Source of the DNA: CAVUAN01 sp963739435
GTDB taxonomy: Bacteria > Acidobacteriota > Thermoanaerobaculia > UBA5066 > Gp7-AA6
Assembly: GCA_963739435.1 (NCBI GenBank)
Contig: CAVUAN010000008.1
Coordinates: 242,431 to 306,430, forward strand
Direction: 5' to 3'
Length of the DNA: 64,000 nt
Positions 10,159 through 18,543 of the stretch are shown in pieces. A model generated the notes under the pieces. That model did not search any database, was not told the DNA's origin, and saw nothing but the letters and a program-made list of their open reading frames with translations. Numbering within the stretch: the first letter of the stretch is position 1; each line of letters starts with the position of its first letter. A program made the translations under genes and the position numbers.

Positions 10159-10186
10159 GTCCAAAGTCCAAAGTCCAAGGCCCAAA
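10159..10186 (+). repeat. Heptanucleotide tandem repeat, GTCCAAA type
   Basis: Two exact GTCCAAA units are followed by two variants (GTCCAAG and GCCCAAA), ending six bases before the preferred start codon of the Gfo/Idh gene. The same unit in the opposite orientation occurs four times at 17260-17287. It lies in the lpxA to Gfo/Idh junction, and would be translated only if the upstream ATG at 10144 were used. Confidence 0.9.
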
Positions 10187-10191
10187 GGGGC

Positions 10192-11151
10192 ATGAGGAGT
10201 CCGATCCGGATTGCCGTTGTGGGAGTGGGACACTTGGGAAGACATCACGCGCGGGTGGCCGCGGAGCTGCCGGGCGCCGCCTGCGTCGGGGTCCTGGATC
10301 ATCATCTGGGCCGCGCCGACGAGGTGGCGCGGGAGTTCGGCTTACGCAAGCTTTCGAGCCCGGAGGCGGTGGCGGAAGAGGCCGACGCGGTCATTTTGGC
10401 GACTCCGACTGTCACGCACGCCGAGCTGGCCCTGTTCTATCTCGAGCGCGGCCTCGACGTCCTCGTCGAGAAGCCGCTCGCCGCGAGTCTGGAAGAGGCC
10501 GATGCGATTCTGGCGGCCGCGGGCGCCGCGGGGGCGATCGTCGCGGTGGGGCATGTCGAGCGCCACAATCCGGCAATCGAAGCGGCCCTGGCCCTGATCC
10601 CCCGCCCGGCGTTTCTCGAGGTGCATCGCCTCGGCGTCTTCACGCCGCGCAGCCTGGACGTGGATGTCGTCCTCGACCTCATGATCCACGACCTGCAGAT
10701 CGCCCGGTCGCTCGCGTCGGGCCCCGCTGTCGAAATTCGCGCCGCAGGCACGCCCGTCCTGACGCCCCTGATCGACATCGCCAATGCCCGGATCGCCTTC
10801 GAGGGCGGAATGGTCGCCAACCTCACCGCTTCGCGGGTGTCGGCTGAGAAGGTTCGAAAGCTCCACCTGTTCGCCCCGTCGATCTCGGTCTCCGTCGACA
10901 TGCAGGCCCAGACGGTGAAGGCGCGCCGCGTGGACCGCGATTCGCCGCAGCCCGAGATACGCCCCGTTCCGGTCCCTGTCGAAAAGATGGAGCCTCTGGT
11001 TCGGGAGCAGGCCGACTTCGTCCGGGCGGTCCGCGGCCGCTCGTCGCCGCTCGTCTCGGGCGAGGAGGGCCGCGAAGCGCTCGCTCTGGCCACCCGCGTG
11101 CTTTCCGCCATCGGCGACTTTCGCCGAGCCGCCCGGGGAGTGATGGCGTGA
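10192..11151 (+). CDS. Gfo/Idh/MocA-family oxidoreductase, candidate UDP-GlcNAc 3-dehydrogenase (GnnA-like)
   Basis: NAD(P)-dependent sugar dehydrogenase of 319 residues. The Rossmann motif GVGHLG is at about residues 11-16, the family's EKP motif appears in DVLVEKPLA, and the C-terminal alpha/beta domain follows. Its place directly after lpxA matches gnnA, which with the aminotransferase gnnB makes UDP-GlcNAc3N for amide-linked lipid A in some bacteria (family knowledge). No gnnB-type aminotransferase is adjacent, so that role is a hypothesis. The start at 10192 puts the Rossmann fold at the N terminus; an in-frame ATG at 10144 would add 16 repeat-encoded residues. mtnP overlaps the stop as GTGA. 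Confidence 0.75.
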   Translation: MRSPIRIAVVGVGHLGRHHARVAAELPGAACVGVLDHHLGRADEVAREFGLRKLSSPEAVAEEADAVILATPTVTHAELALFYLERGLDVLVEKPLAASLEEADAILAAAGAAGAIVAVGHVERHNPAIEAALALIPRPAFLEVHRLGVFTPRSLDVDVVLDLMIHDLQIARSLASGPAVEIRAAGTPVLTPLIDIANARIAFEGGMVANLTASRVSAEKVRKLHLFAPSISVSVDMQAQTVKARRVDRDSPQPEIRPVPVPVEKMEPLVREQADFVRAVRGRSSPLVSGEEGREALALATRVLSAIGDFRRAARGVMA

Positions 11152-12005
11152 CGGCGCGCATCGGCTTGATCGGAGGCAGCGGCGTCTACGACCTGTCCGG
11201 CATCGACGGCTTGAAGGAGGAGAAGCTCGCAACGCCTTTCGGAGATCCCTCCGACTCCTATTTCACGGGCAGCCTCGCCGGAGTGCCGGTGGCCTTCTTC
11301 CCCCGGCACGGCCGCGGGCACCGGTTCTCGCCCTCGGAGATCAACTACCGGGCGAACATCTGCGGGTTCAAGATGCTGGGTTGCGACGCCGTTCTGTCGG
11401 CCTCCGCCGTGGGAAGCCTGAAGGAGCAGTACGCGCCGCGCCACGTCGTCGTGCCCGACCAGTTCGTCGATCGCACGCGGCACCGCGCGGACACCTTCTT
11501 TACCGAGGGGATCGTGGCGCACGTGGCGTTTGCCGACCCGATCTGCTCGGTGGCGGCGAAGGCCCTCGAGATTGCCGCGCGGTCGGGAGGCCTGACCGTT
11601 CACTCCGGCGGAACATACGTCTGCATGGAGGGGCCGCAGTTCTCGACGCGGGCCGAGTCGAACCTCTACCGCTCCTGGGGGGCCGACGTGATCGGCATGA
11701 CCAACCTCACGGAGGCTCGGCTCTGCCGCGAAGCGGAGATCTGCTACGCCACGCTCGCGTTCGTGACGGACTACGACTGCTGGCGTGAAGAGACGGAGCC
11801 GGTCTCCGTCGAGGCCGTCGTGAAGGTCTTGAAGGACAACGCGGAGTCGGCACGCCGGGCGATGCGCGAGGCGATCCGACTTCTCTCTCCCGACCGGGCC
11901 TGCGGCTGCCGCGAGGCGATGCGCCACGCCGTGCTGACGGATCCCCGCGTCATTCCGGAGGCGGCCCGGGCGCGCCTCAAGGTCATCGCGGGACGGTACC
12001 TCTGA
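11148..12005 (+). CDS. mtnP: S-methyl-5'-thioadenosine phosphorylase
   Basis: Phosphorolysis of methylthioadenosine to adenine and methylthioribose-1-phosphate in methionine salvage. The 285-residue protein has the phosphate-binding opening IGLIGGSGVYDL, the phosphate-binding FFPRHGRGH, the block MEGPQFSTRAESNLYRSWGA, and GMTNLTEARLCREAEICYAT, all typical of the MTAP branch of the PNP family. The GTG start at 11148 overlaps the previous stop. A PfkB kinase follows immediately, which fits a purine-salvage pair. Confidence 0.93.
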   Translation: MTARIGLIGGSGVYDLSGIDGLKEEKLATPFGDPSDSYFTGSLAGVPVAFFPRHGRGHRFSPSEINYRANICGFKMLGCDAVLSASAVGSLKEQYAPRHVVVPDQFVDRTRHRADTFFTEGIVAHVAFADPICSVAAKALEIAARSGGLTVHSGGTYVCMEGPQFSTRAESNLYRSWGADVIGMTNLTEARLCREAEICYATLAFVTDYDCWREETEPVSVEAVVKVLKDNAESARRAMREAIRLLSPDRACGCREAMRHAVLTDPRVIPEAARARLKVIAGRYL

Positions 12006-12028
12006 CAGCCGCATCGGGCCGCATCGTC

Positions 12029-12991
12029 GTGACCGGGTCGGTGGCGTTCGACTACCTGATGCGGTTTCCAGGCCGGTTCGTGGATCACCTGATCCCGGAC
12101 CGCCTGGCCCGTCTCTCCGTGTCGTTTCTGGTGGACGAGATGCGCCGTGTGCCCGGAGGCTGCGGGCCGAACATCGCCTACGGCCTCGCGCTCCTGGGGG
12201 AGCGGCCCCTCCTTCTCGCCTCGGCGGGCCATGACGCGGCCGCCTACCGGGACAGACTGGCGGCCGAGGGCGTGGACACATCGGGCCTCGTCCTGCACGA
12301 GGACGTGTTCACCGCGTCCTTCTTCGTGTCGACCGATGAGCAGCAGAATCAGATCGCGTCCTTCTACACTGGCGCGATGGCGCGAGCCCGCGACCTTTCG
12401 ATCCGGCCCGTGGCCGAGGGCGCCTCTCTCGTCGTCGTCTCGCCCAACGACCCGGCGGGCATGGCCCGGTATGCCCGCGAGTGCCGGGAGCTCGGGCTTC
12501 CGTTCATCTATGACCCCAGCCAGCAGGTCGCACGGTTGACCGGTGAGGAGCTGGTCGAGGGCCTGACGGGCGCAGTGATCCTGATCGTGAACGACTACGA
12601 GTTCGGCGTCCTGACGCACAAGACCGGCCTTGCGCGGGAAGAGATCGAGTCGCGCGTGCCGGTTGTGGTCGTGACCCACGGCCCGGACGGCTCGACGATC
12701 GCGGCAAGCATCTCGGGGCAGGTACGGAGAGTCCAGGTGCCTGCGGGAAAGCTCGAGGCGGAGGCAGTCGATCCCACGGGTGTCGGGGATGCGTACCGGG
12801 CAGGCCTGATTCGGGGCTTTCGGGCGGGGGCGCCCTGGGAGGTAACCGGGCGGATCGGGTCGATCGCCGCCGTCCTGAGCCTCGAGGCCCTCGGACCCCA
12901 GCCGCCTCGGTATTCCGCCGAGGAATTCCGAGCCCGCTACACGCGGAGCTTCGGCGAGGAGGCCTGGCTCGAGAAGTTGTTCGGGGTTTAG
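12029..12991 (+). CDS. PfkB-family carbohydrate kinase, probably adenosine kinase
   Basis: Ribokinase-fold kinase of about 320 residues. The N-terminal substrate-binding motif appears as PGGCGPNIAYGLALLG and the C-terminal ATP and catalytic motif as DPTGVGDAYRAG, whose GVGD Asp is the expected base. The position after mtnP and the short lid resemble bacterial adenosine kinases, but ribokinase-like substrates cannot be excluded. The annotated GTG at 12029 truncates a natural beta strand (IVVTGSVAF); an in-frame CTG at 12002 overlapping the mtnP stop could be the true start. Confidence 0.78.
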   Translation: MTGSVAFDYLMRFPGRFVDHLIPDRLARLSVSFLVDEMRRVPGGCGPNIAYGLALLGERPLLLASAGHDAAAYRDRLAAEGVDTSGLVLHEDVFTASFFVSTDEQQNQIASFYTGAMARARDLSIRPVAEGASLVVVSPNDPAGMARYARECRELGLPFIYDPSQQVARLTGEELVEGLTGAVILIVNDYEFGVLTHKTGLAREEIESRVPVVVVTHGPDGSTIAASISGQVRRVQVPAGKLEAEAVDPTGVGDAYRAGLIRGFRAGAPWEVTGRIGSIAAVLSLEALGPQPPRYSAEEFRARYTRSFGEEAWLEKLFGV

Positions 12992-13025
12992 GGTAAACTC
13001 GCCTTCTTTAACCGAGGTTTGATCC

Positions 13026-13523
13026 TTGAGCAGCCGAACTCCGCGCCGCTGGAAAGCGCCTTTCTCTCCATCCGAGGAGGAGGGATCGCTCGACGCGAAG
13101 GGCCGCAAGCTCGGGATCGTCGTCGCCCGCTGGAACCCCACCGTGACGGATGCCCTGCTCGCCTCGGCACTCGAAACGCTGGAGCGCCTCGGGGCCCGGG
13201 AATCGGACGTGCGGATCGTTCGCGTTCCGGGCGCCTTCGAGATCCCGGCCGCGGCAAAGGCTCTGATCCGCGCCGGGAAGATCGATGCCGTGATCGCTCT
13301 CGGGGCTATCGTGCGCGGAGAAACGACGCACCACGAGGTCCTCGGCCACGCGGTCGGCACGGCGCTGTCCGGCCTGTCGGCCGACACGGGCGTTCCCATC
13401 GGGTTCGGCCTGCTGACCTGCGACACGATGGAGCAGGCGCGGGCTCGATCGGCCAAGGGCGCCGAGGCCGCGGAAGCGGCCGTGTCCATGGCGAACCTGC
13501 GCCGCCGCCTCCGGAGGCGCTGA
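13026..13523 (+). CDS. ribH: 6,7-dimethyl-8-ribityllumazine synthase
   Basis: Penultimate riboflavin step: condenses the ribityl-pyrimidine with dihydroxybutanone phosphate. Recognisable blocks are VVARWNPTVTDALL near the N terminus, RVPGAFEIP, GAIVRGETTHHEVL containing the conserved His, and GVPIGFGLLTCDTMEQA. A TTG at 13026 starts a basic extension of about 28 residues before the core; a later start is possible. nusB begins one base after the stop, the common ribH-nusB order. The upstream gap is only 34 bases, too short for an FMN riboswitch. Confidence 0.92.
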   Translation: MSSRTPRRWKAPFSPSEEEGSLDAKGRKLGIVVARWNPTVTDALLASALETLERLGARESDVRIVRVPGAFEIPAAAKALIRAGKIDAVIALGAIVRGETTHHEVLGHAVGTALSGLSADTGVPIGFGLLTCDTMEQARARSAKGAEAAEAAVSMANLRRRLRRR

Positions 13524-13524
13524 G

Positions 13525-13947
13525 GTGGGCGCGCGGCGCAAGGCCAGAGAGCTGGCGCTCCAGATGTTGTTCGAAAACGACGTGGCGGGAACCGCCGCCG
13601 ACGAGATGTTCCGCCGCTCCGGAGACCTGGCGAAGTCGACGGAAGGCATGCGCGACTTCACCATGCGCCTCGTCGCGGGCACGCTCGCGAACCGGGAGGC
13701 CATCGACACGATCATCACGAAACAGGCCGACAACTGGCGCCTCGCCAGAATGCCGATCGTGGACCGCAACATTCTCCGGCTCGCGCTCTTCGAGCTGCTG
13801 CACGAGCCGGAGACGCCGCGCCCCGTCGTCATCGACGAGGCCCTCGAAATCGCGAAGCGCTTCTCGACACCGCGCTCCTCGCAGTTCATCAACGGAATCC
13901 TCGACGGGGTCCTGAAATCCCGGGCCTCGGGGGAGACATCCGCATGA
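13525..13947 (+). CDS. nusB: Transcription antitermination factor NusB
   Basis: RNA-binding factor that works with NusE at boxA in rRNA antitermination. The 140-residue all-helical protein begins RRKARELALQMLFEND and ends with RPVVIDEALEIAKRFSTP and FINGILDGVL, the typical NusB C-terminal blocks. The GTG start follows the ribH stop by one base, and the stop overlaps the next ATG, so ribH, nusB and the transglutaminase-like gene are one transcription unit. Confidence 0.93.
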   Translation: MGARRKARELALQMLFENDVAGTAADEMFRRSGDLAKSTEGMRDFTMRLVAGTLANREAIDTIITKQADNWRLARMPIVDRNILRLALFELLHEPETPRPVVIDEALEIAKRFSTPRSSQFINGILDGVLKSRASGETSA

Positions 13948-14714
13948 GGCGCTTCTGCCTGGCATTGCTGCTCGTCCTCACCGCGGCGCTGCCGGCTAAG
14001 GGCGGCGAGCAGGTCGCGCGCTACCGCGCCTCTGGCGGGGACGCCCGCCTCTTCGAGCAATACGACAACGACGGGTATTCGCTCCAGGTGGCCTCGGGGT
14101 CGCCGGGAGAGCTCGATCTCCAAGTCCGCGTGTCCGACGCGCCGCTGGCGAGCTCGGCGCCGTTCCCCACGGGGGCCCCGCGCGACCCGAGCCTGCCGCC
14201 CGCCCCGGAGCGCGACGCCTTCGCCGCCCATGCGGTCGAGGGAAGCCGGACGCAGGAGGAAGCCGTCCGGCGGATCCTTCTCGCCGTCGCGTCCGAGGTC
14301 GTCTACGACGCGGACCACACGCGCCGCCAGGACCCGGCGGCCGTCTTCGCCGCCCGGCGGGCGTACTGCGTCGGGTTCGCGGAGCTCGCGGTCGACCTGC
14401 TGCGGCGGGCCGGCATCACGGCGCGCACCGTCCAGGGCGTCCTGCGCACCGACGCGTCCAATCCGGCCTACGAGGCAGCGATTGGGGGCGCGTACCACCG
14501 GTGGATCGAGGTCTACTATCCGGACCGTGGCTTCGTCTTCTCCGATCCCCGCCTTTCCATCAACGGAGTCGATGCCCGGTATGTCGCGTTTTCGACGCGC
14601 GCTCTCGCCCGGCCGAAGTCTCTGCGGCTGACGGCCGTGTCGGCGGAAGGGGAGCTCAAGTACGACCCCGTCCGCGCCGGCGATACCACCGTCCGCGTCC
14701 GCGCCCCGCGCTAG
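13944..14714 (+). CDS. Secreted transglutaminase-like protein
   Basis: A 256-residue exported protein with a signal peptide at about residues 1-20 (cleavage near LPAKGG). The second half has a transglutaminase-like core: Cys in RAYCVGFAELAVDLLRRAGI, His in GAYHRWIEVYYP and Asp in FVFSDPRL form the expected Cys-His-Asp triad. Bacterial members are often proteases or amidases and not crosslinkers, so the activity is not assigned. It is co-transcribed with nusB and lies 38 bases before leuS. Confidence 0.8.
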   Translation: MRRFCLALLLVLTAALPAKGGEQVARYRASGGDARLFEQYDNDGYSLQVASGSPGELDLQVRVSDAPLASSAPFPTGAPRDPSLPPAPERDAFAAHAVEGSRTQEEAVRRILLAVASEVVYDADHTRRQDPAAVFAARRAYCVGFAELAVDLLRRAGITARTVQGVLRTDASNPAYEAAIGGAYHRWIEVYYPDRGFVFSDPRLSINGVDARYVAFSTRALARPKSLRLTAVSAEGELKYDPVRAGDTTVRVRAPR

Positions 14715-14752
14715 ACGTCCCGCAGCCGACGTCCTGTAGGATTGCCGCCGTC

Positions 14753-17249
14753 ATGGCGGACCGGTACGCGCCTTCGTCGATCGAGGGCAAGTGGCAGCGG
14801 GAGTGGGAGAAGCGCGGCGTGGCCCGCGTCGACACGTCCCGCGCGGAGAACAAGTTCTACATGTTGAACATGTTCCCCTACCCGTCGGGAAGCCGTCTCC
14901 ACGTCGGGCACGGGCGCAACTACATCCTGGGCGACGCCCTGTACCGGCGCGAGCGGATGGCAGGCAAGTCCGTCTTGAACCCGATGGGCTGGGACGCCTT
15001 CGGCCTGCCCGCCGAAAACGCGGCGATCGCGAGCGGCATCCATCCGCGCGAGTACACCGAAGGCAACATCGCGCGGATGAAGGAGCAGCTCCGGATGCAG
15101 GGGCTGCTCTACGACTGGGACAAGGAGCTGGCCTCCTGCCAGCCGGAGTACTACCGCTGGAACCAGTGGCTTTTTCTCCGGATGTGGGAGAGAGGCCTGG
15201 CCTACCGCAAGACGGCGCCCGTGAACTGGTGCCCGGGCTGCCGCACCGTGCTCGCCAACGAGCAGGTCGTCGACGGCCGCTGCGAGCGCTCGGACGACCC
15301 TGTCGAAGTGCGAGACCTGACGCAGTGGTTCTTTCGAATCACCGATTACGCCGAGCGGCTGCTCCAGGGCCTCGATCAGCTCCCCGAGTGGTCCGATCGT
15401 GTCAAGACGATGCAGCGCAACTGGATCGGGCGCTCGGAGGGCGCGGAAATCCGCTTCCGCGTCGAGGGCCTGCCCGACCCGATCGCGGTCTTCACGACGC
15501 GCCCCGATACCCTCTTCGGGGCCACGTTTCTCGCCCTCGCACCGGAGCACCCGGCGGTCGCAAGGCTTGCCCAGGGCGGGCCGCGCCGGGAGGCCCTCGA
15601 GGCTTTCGTCGAGCGGGTGCGGCGCGAGTCGCGCCTGGAGCGGGAGGCCGAGGGCGGCCGCAAGGAAGGCTTCGACACCGGTGCGCAGAGCCGTCAACCC
15701 CGCGACCGGCGAGCCGATCCCGGTGTGGCTCGCCAACTTCGTGCTCCCCGACTACGGCACCGGCGCCATCATGGGCGTGCCGGCCCATGACCAGCGCGAT
15801 TTCGAGTTCGCGCGGGCGCTCGGCCTGGAGATAAAGCCCGTCTACCGGACCGAGGGGGGAGTTCCCGACTCCGAGGCGATGACCGAGGCAATCCCGCACG
15901 GCGGCGTGCTCTGCGGATCGGGGGACTGGGATGGTACCGAGAACGGGCCCGAGGCCGTCCGCGTCGCCGTGCGCTGGATCGAAGCCCATGGTGTCGGGCG
16001 GGGAACGGTCGGCTACCGCCTGCGCGACTGGCTCATCTCCCGGCAACGCTACTGGGGCACGCCGATCCCCGCGATCCACTGCCCGGCCTGCGGGGTCGTG
16101 CCTGTGCCGGACCGCGACCTGCCGGTCCTGCTGCCCGACGACGTGGCCTTTCGCGGCGCCGAGGGCAACCCGCTCGAGAAATCGGAGGCCTTCGTCCGCG
16201 TGCGCTGCCCGAAATGCGGCGGAGCCGCGCGCCGCGAGACGGACACGATGGACACCTTCGTCGACTCGTCCTGGTACTACCTGAGGTTTCTGTCGCCCAG
16301 AGATGCGACGCAGATGATCGACTCCGGCCGGGCCGCAAAGTGGATGCCGGTCGATCAGTACGTGGGCGGCATCGAGCACGCCATCCTGCATCTCCTGTAC
16401 GCGCGTTTCATTTGCCGGGTCCTGAAGGACATGGGAATCGTCGCTCTCGAGGAGCCGTTTGCCCGTCTCTTCAACCAGGGCATGATCACGAAGCAGAATC
16501 CCAAGACGGGCAAGATCGAGAAGATGTCGAAATCGCGGGGGAACACGGTCTCGCCCGACGACCTGATCGACCGTTTCGGCGCCGATACCGTCCGTGTCTA
16601 CACCCTCTTCATCGGGCCACCCGAAAAGGAATCGGAGTGGTCGGAGGACGGGGTTCTCGGGGCTTTCCGGTTCCTGAACCGCGTGCACGACCTTTGTGCG
16701 CGCGCGGCCATTGGGTCCCCGGCACCGGGAGAGGCCGCCTCGAAGGGAAGCTCCGAGCCGGCGGCCCTCGAACGCCTCGAACATTCCACGATCCGGCGCG
16801 TGACGGAAGACGCCTCACGCTTTCATTTCCATACTGCCATCGCCGCTTTGATGGAGTTCCAGAGGGCCATTGCGGACACCCTCGAAGCCGAAGGGCCCTC
16901 CCCGAGAGTCCAGAGCTCGGTGAAGACGCTCCTGAAACTCCTGCACCCGATGGCTCCCCATCTGACCGAGGAGTGGTGGCAAACATTCAAGGGAAAGGAG
17001 CCGGACCTTCTCGTCGAAACCCGCTGGCCCGCCTACGATCCCGATCTCGCGACGGCCCCGCGGGTCACGCTGGTCGTGCAGGTCAACGGGAAGGTCCGCG
17101 GACGCCTCGATGTCGAGCGGGGGGCGGGGGAGCCGCAGGCCCTTTCGCTCGCCCGAGAAGACGCGCACATCAAGCCCTGGCTCGATGGCAAGGAGCTCGT
17201 GCGCGCCGTCTTCGTCCCGGACCGGCTCCTGAACCTGGTTGTCCGATGA
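14753..17249 (+). CDS. leuS: Leucyl-tRNA synthetase (one frameshift)
   Basis: Class I synthetase, about 831 residues after repair. The HIGH motif is HVGH in PYPSGSRLHVGHGRNYI, the zinc-like knuckle is NWCPGC, and the editing (CP1) domain carries FTTRPDTLFGATF and VPAHDQRDFEFA with its editing Asp. The KMSKS loop is KIEKMSKSRGNT. The frame breaks near 15685: the part to about FDTGA is read from the ATG at 14753, the rest in the next frame, implying one extra base in ggtgcgcagagccgtc. Homology continues without loss across the site, so this is a sequence error and not a pseudogene. The stop overlaps the next ATG as ATGA. Confidence 0.93.
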
Positions 17250-17803
17250 TCCTTCTTCCTTTGGACTTTGGACTTTGGACTTTGGACTCCCGCAAGGTCC
17301 TGGTATTGCTGCTCGCCGGCATCGTGGCAGTTGGTGGATGCGGCTACACCCTGGTGGGCAAGACCTCGACCCTGCCACCGTCCATCAAGGTGATCCGCTT
17401 CGAAACCCTGGCCAACCAGACCCATCGCGCCGGGGTCGAACAGCGGCTCTCCGGGGAGATCGTCAAGGAGCTCGCCTCGCGCGGCCACTTCTCCGTCCAG
17501 GCCCGGGCCGAAGGGGCGGACGCCGTGCTCGAGGGAGCCGTGACCGGTTTCGATCTCTACCCGGTGGCGTTCTCTCAGCAGGGCGTCGCGACCGAGTACC
17601 AGATCCGCATCACGGCCCGGGTGGCCCTGAAGACGCTTCCCGGCGAAAAGGTCCTGTGGGAGAACCCCGGATACGTCTTTCTGGACAACTACACTTTCGG
17701 AACGACGGCCGCGTCCTACGTCGACCGGGAAAACGAGGCGATCGACCGCGTTGCCGAGAAATTCGCCGCGAGCCTCGTCTCGACGATCCTGGAAGGCTTC
17801 TAG
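17246..17803 (+). CDS. lptE: LptE-like LPS-assembly lipoprotein
   Basis: Outer-membrane lipoprotein that plugs LptD during LPS export. A lipoprotein signal peptide ends in the lipobox AVGGC, followed by CGYTLVGKTSTLPPSIKVI, then an LptE-type domain with the RAGVEQRLSGEIVKELASRG helix. The ATG at 17246 overlaps the leuS stop, and the first 14 codons are made by a heptamer repeat (17260-17287) encoding LDFGLWTLDS ahead of the true signal peptide. A TTG at 17282 would give a clean signal peptide and is a plausible alternative start. lptD is not in the window. Confidence 0.82.
   Translation: MILLPLDFGLWTLDSRKVLVLLLAGIVAVGGCGYTLVGKTSTLPPSIKVIRFETLANQTHRAGVEQRLSGEIVKELASRGHFSVQARAEGADAVLEGAVTGFDLYPVAFSQQGVATEYQIRITARVALKTLPGEKVLWENPGYVFLDNYTFGTTAASYVDRENEAIDRVAEKFAASLVSTILEGF
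17260..17287 (+). repeat. Heptanucleotide tandem repeat, four perfect TTTGGAC units
   Basis: Four exact TTTGGAC copies lie between the lptE ATG (17246) and its signal peptide. This is the reverse complement of the GTCCAAA unit at 10159-10186. Because seven is not a multiple of three, gain or loss of one unit would change the frame between the ATG and the lipoprotein signal, so slippage could switch or alter translation. Confidence 0.95.
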
Positions 17804-17837
17804 AGAGTTTCGCTGATTCAAGCAGAGGCGCGGTCTA

Positions 17838-18228
17838 GCCGCCCCGGACCGTCGGTGCTGCCCTGCGGGACACGCGGCCGCTCACCCGGGTGGCAGGTAG
17901 ATCGTTGCTGGCGGCCGCTCGAACGAAACCGGTGCAAGAACCCTCCACGGCCCGGGTCTCATCCGGCCTGGCACACCCACCCGGTTTCGACGGTCCCGCA
18001 GGGCAGCCCCGCCGTTCCGGGGCTTTCATAGTGACAACAGCCTCAGAGAGAGCCCCGGCGGCGGGCCGCCTCCCGGAGGAGGCTTCTAGCGAGGGAGCAA
18101 GGCACGCAGTCTCTTGAGCCTCTCCCAAGACTGCGACCGAGCGACAAGCGAGGGTCCACAATTATCTCGTCGCCTCCAGACCCGAGCGTGCCTCCTCAGG
18201 GAGGCGGCCCGGTGCCGGGGCGGCCTCA
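17838..18228 (+). repeat. Composite dispersed repeat R1, copy 1 (391 bp)
   Basis: Fills the 465-base gap between the convergent lptE and rpsT genes. It is near-identical over its whole length to 39346-39734. The 5' module has nested inverted repeats: a perfect 14-bp arm at 17858-17871 with 17994-18007, an inner 9-bp arm at 17924-17932 with 17981-17989, and a short hairpin at 18006-18023. The 3' module (18052-18221) has 22-bp terminal inverted repeats with two mismatches, and small GCCTCC/GGAGGC hairpins at both ends (18068-18083 and 18190-18205). No convincing protein is encoded. The rest of the gap (17804-17837 and 18229-18268) shows nothing recognisable. Confidence 0.9.
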
Positions 18229-18268
18229 GCGCGAAACCCACGTTGTAAGGAGGTTTGTGAGCGACCCC

Positions 18269-18526
18269 TCAGGCCTTCTTGGCGGCGCTCGCCTTCTTGG
18301 CCAGGCGCGACTTGTAGCGCGCCGCGGCGTTCCGGTGGATGACGCCCTTCTTGAGAGCGATGTCGATCTCGGAATAGGTTGCGGGAAGGGCCTTTGCCTT
18401 GGCTGCCGGATCGGCGGCCCGGTACTTCTTGACGACGGAGCGCAGGTGGGTCGTCGCCGCCTGGTTGCGGGCCCGGCGCTTGGCTGTTTGCCGGATGCGC
18501 TTCTCCGCCGATTTGATGTTCGCCAT
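18269..18526 (-). CDS. rpsT: 30S ribosomal protein S20
   Basis: An 85-residue basic protein of the small subunit body. The opening MANIKSAEKRIRQTAKRRARN and the block SRLAKKASAAKKA at the end are characteristic (quoted here in pieces; NIKSAEKRIRQ is the key signature). It is preceded by the usual GGAGA-type ribosome site and lies just downstream of cpoB on the same strand, with repeat R1 beyond its stop. Confidence 0.96.
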   Translation of the reverse strand: MANIKSAEKRIRQTAKRRARNQAATTHLRSVVKKYRAADPAAKAKALPATYSEIDIALKKGVIHRNAAARYKSRLAKKASAAKKA

Positions 18527-18543
18527 GTGTCGTGTCTCTCCTG

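Noticed and set aside
10437..12281. A 614-codon minus-strand frame opposite the Gfo/Idh and mtnP genes
   Set aside because: Antisense to two clear enzyme genes; Arg/Pro-rich sequence without domains.
12992..13025. Possible FMN riboswitch before ribH
   Set aside because: Only 34 bases separate ribH from the previous gene; the conserved FMN aptamer cannot fit.
14753..17249. leuS, and likewise bamA, tolB and lnt, as pseudogenes
   Set aside because: Each has one or a few single-base breaks with full homology on both sides, and these genes are essential in diderms; consensus error explains them better.
17835..18161. Minus-strand open frame in repeat R1, with a related one at 39391-39636
   Set aside because: Both are translations of the structured repeat; the copies differ without codon-position bias and their ends do not agree, so no protein is supported.
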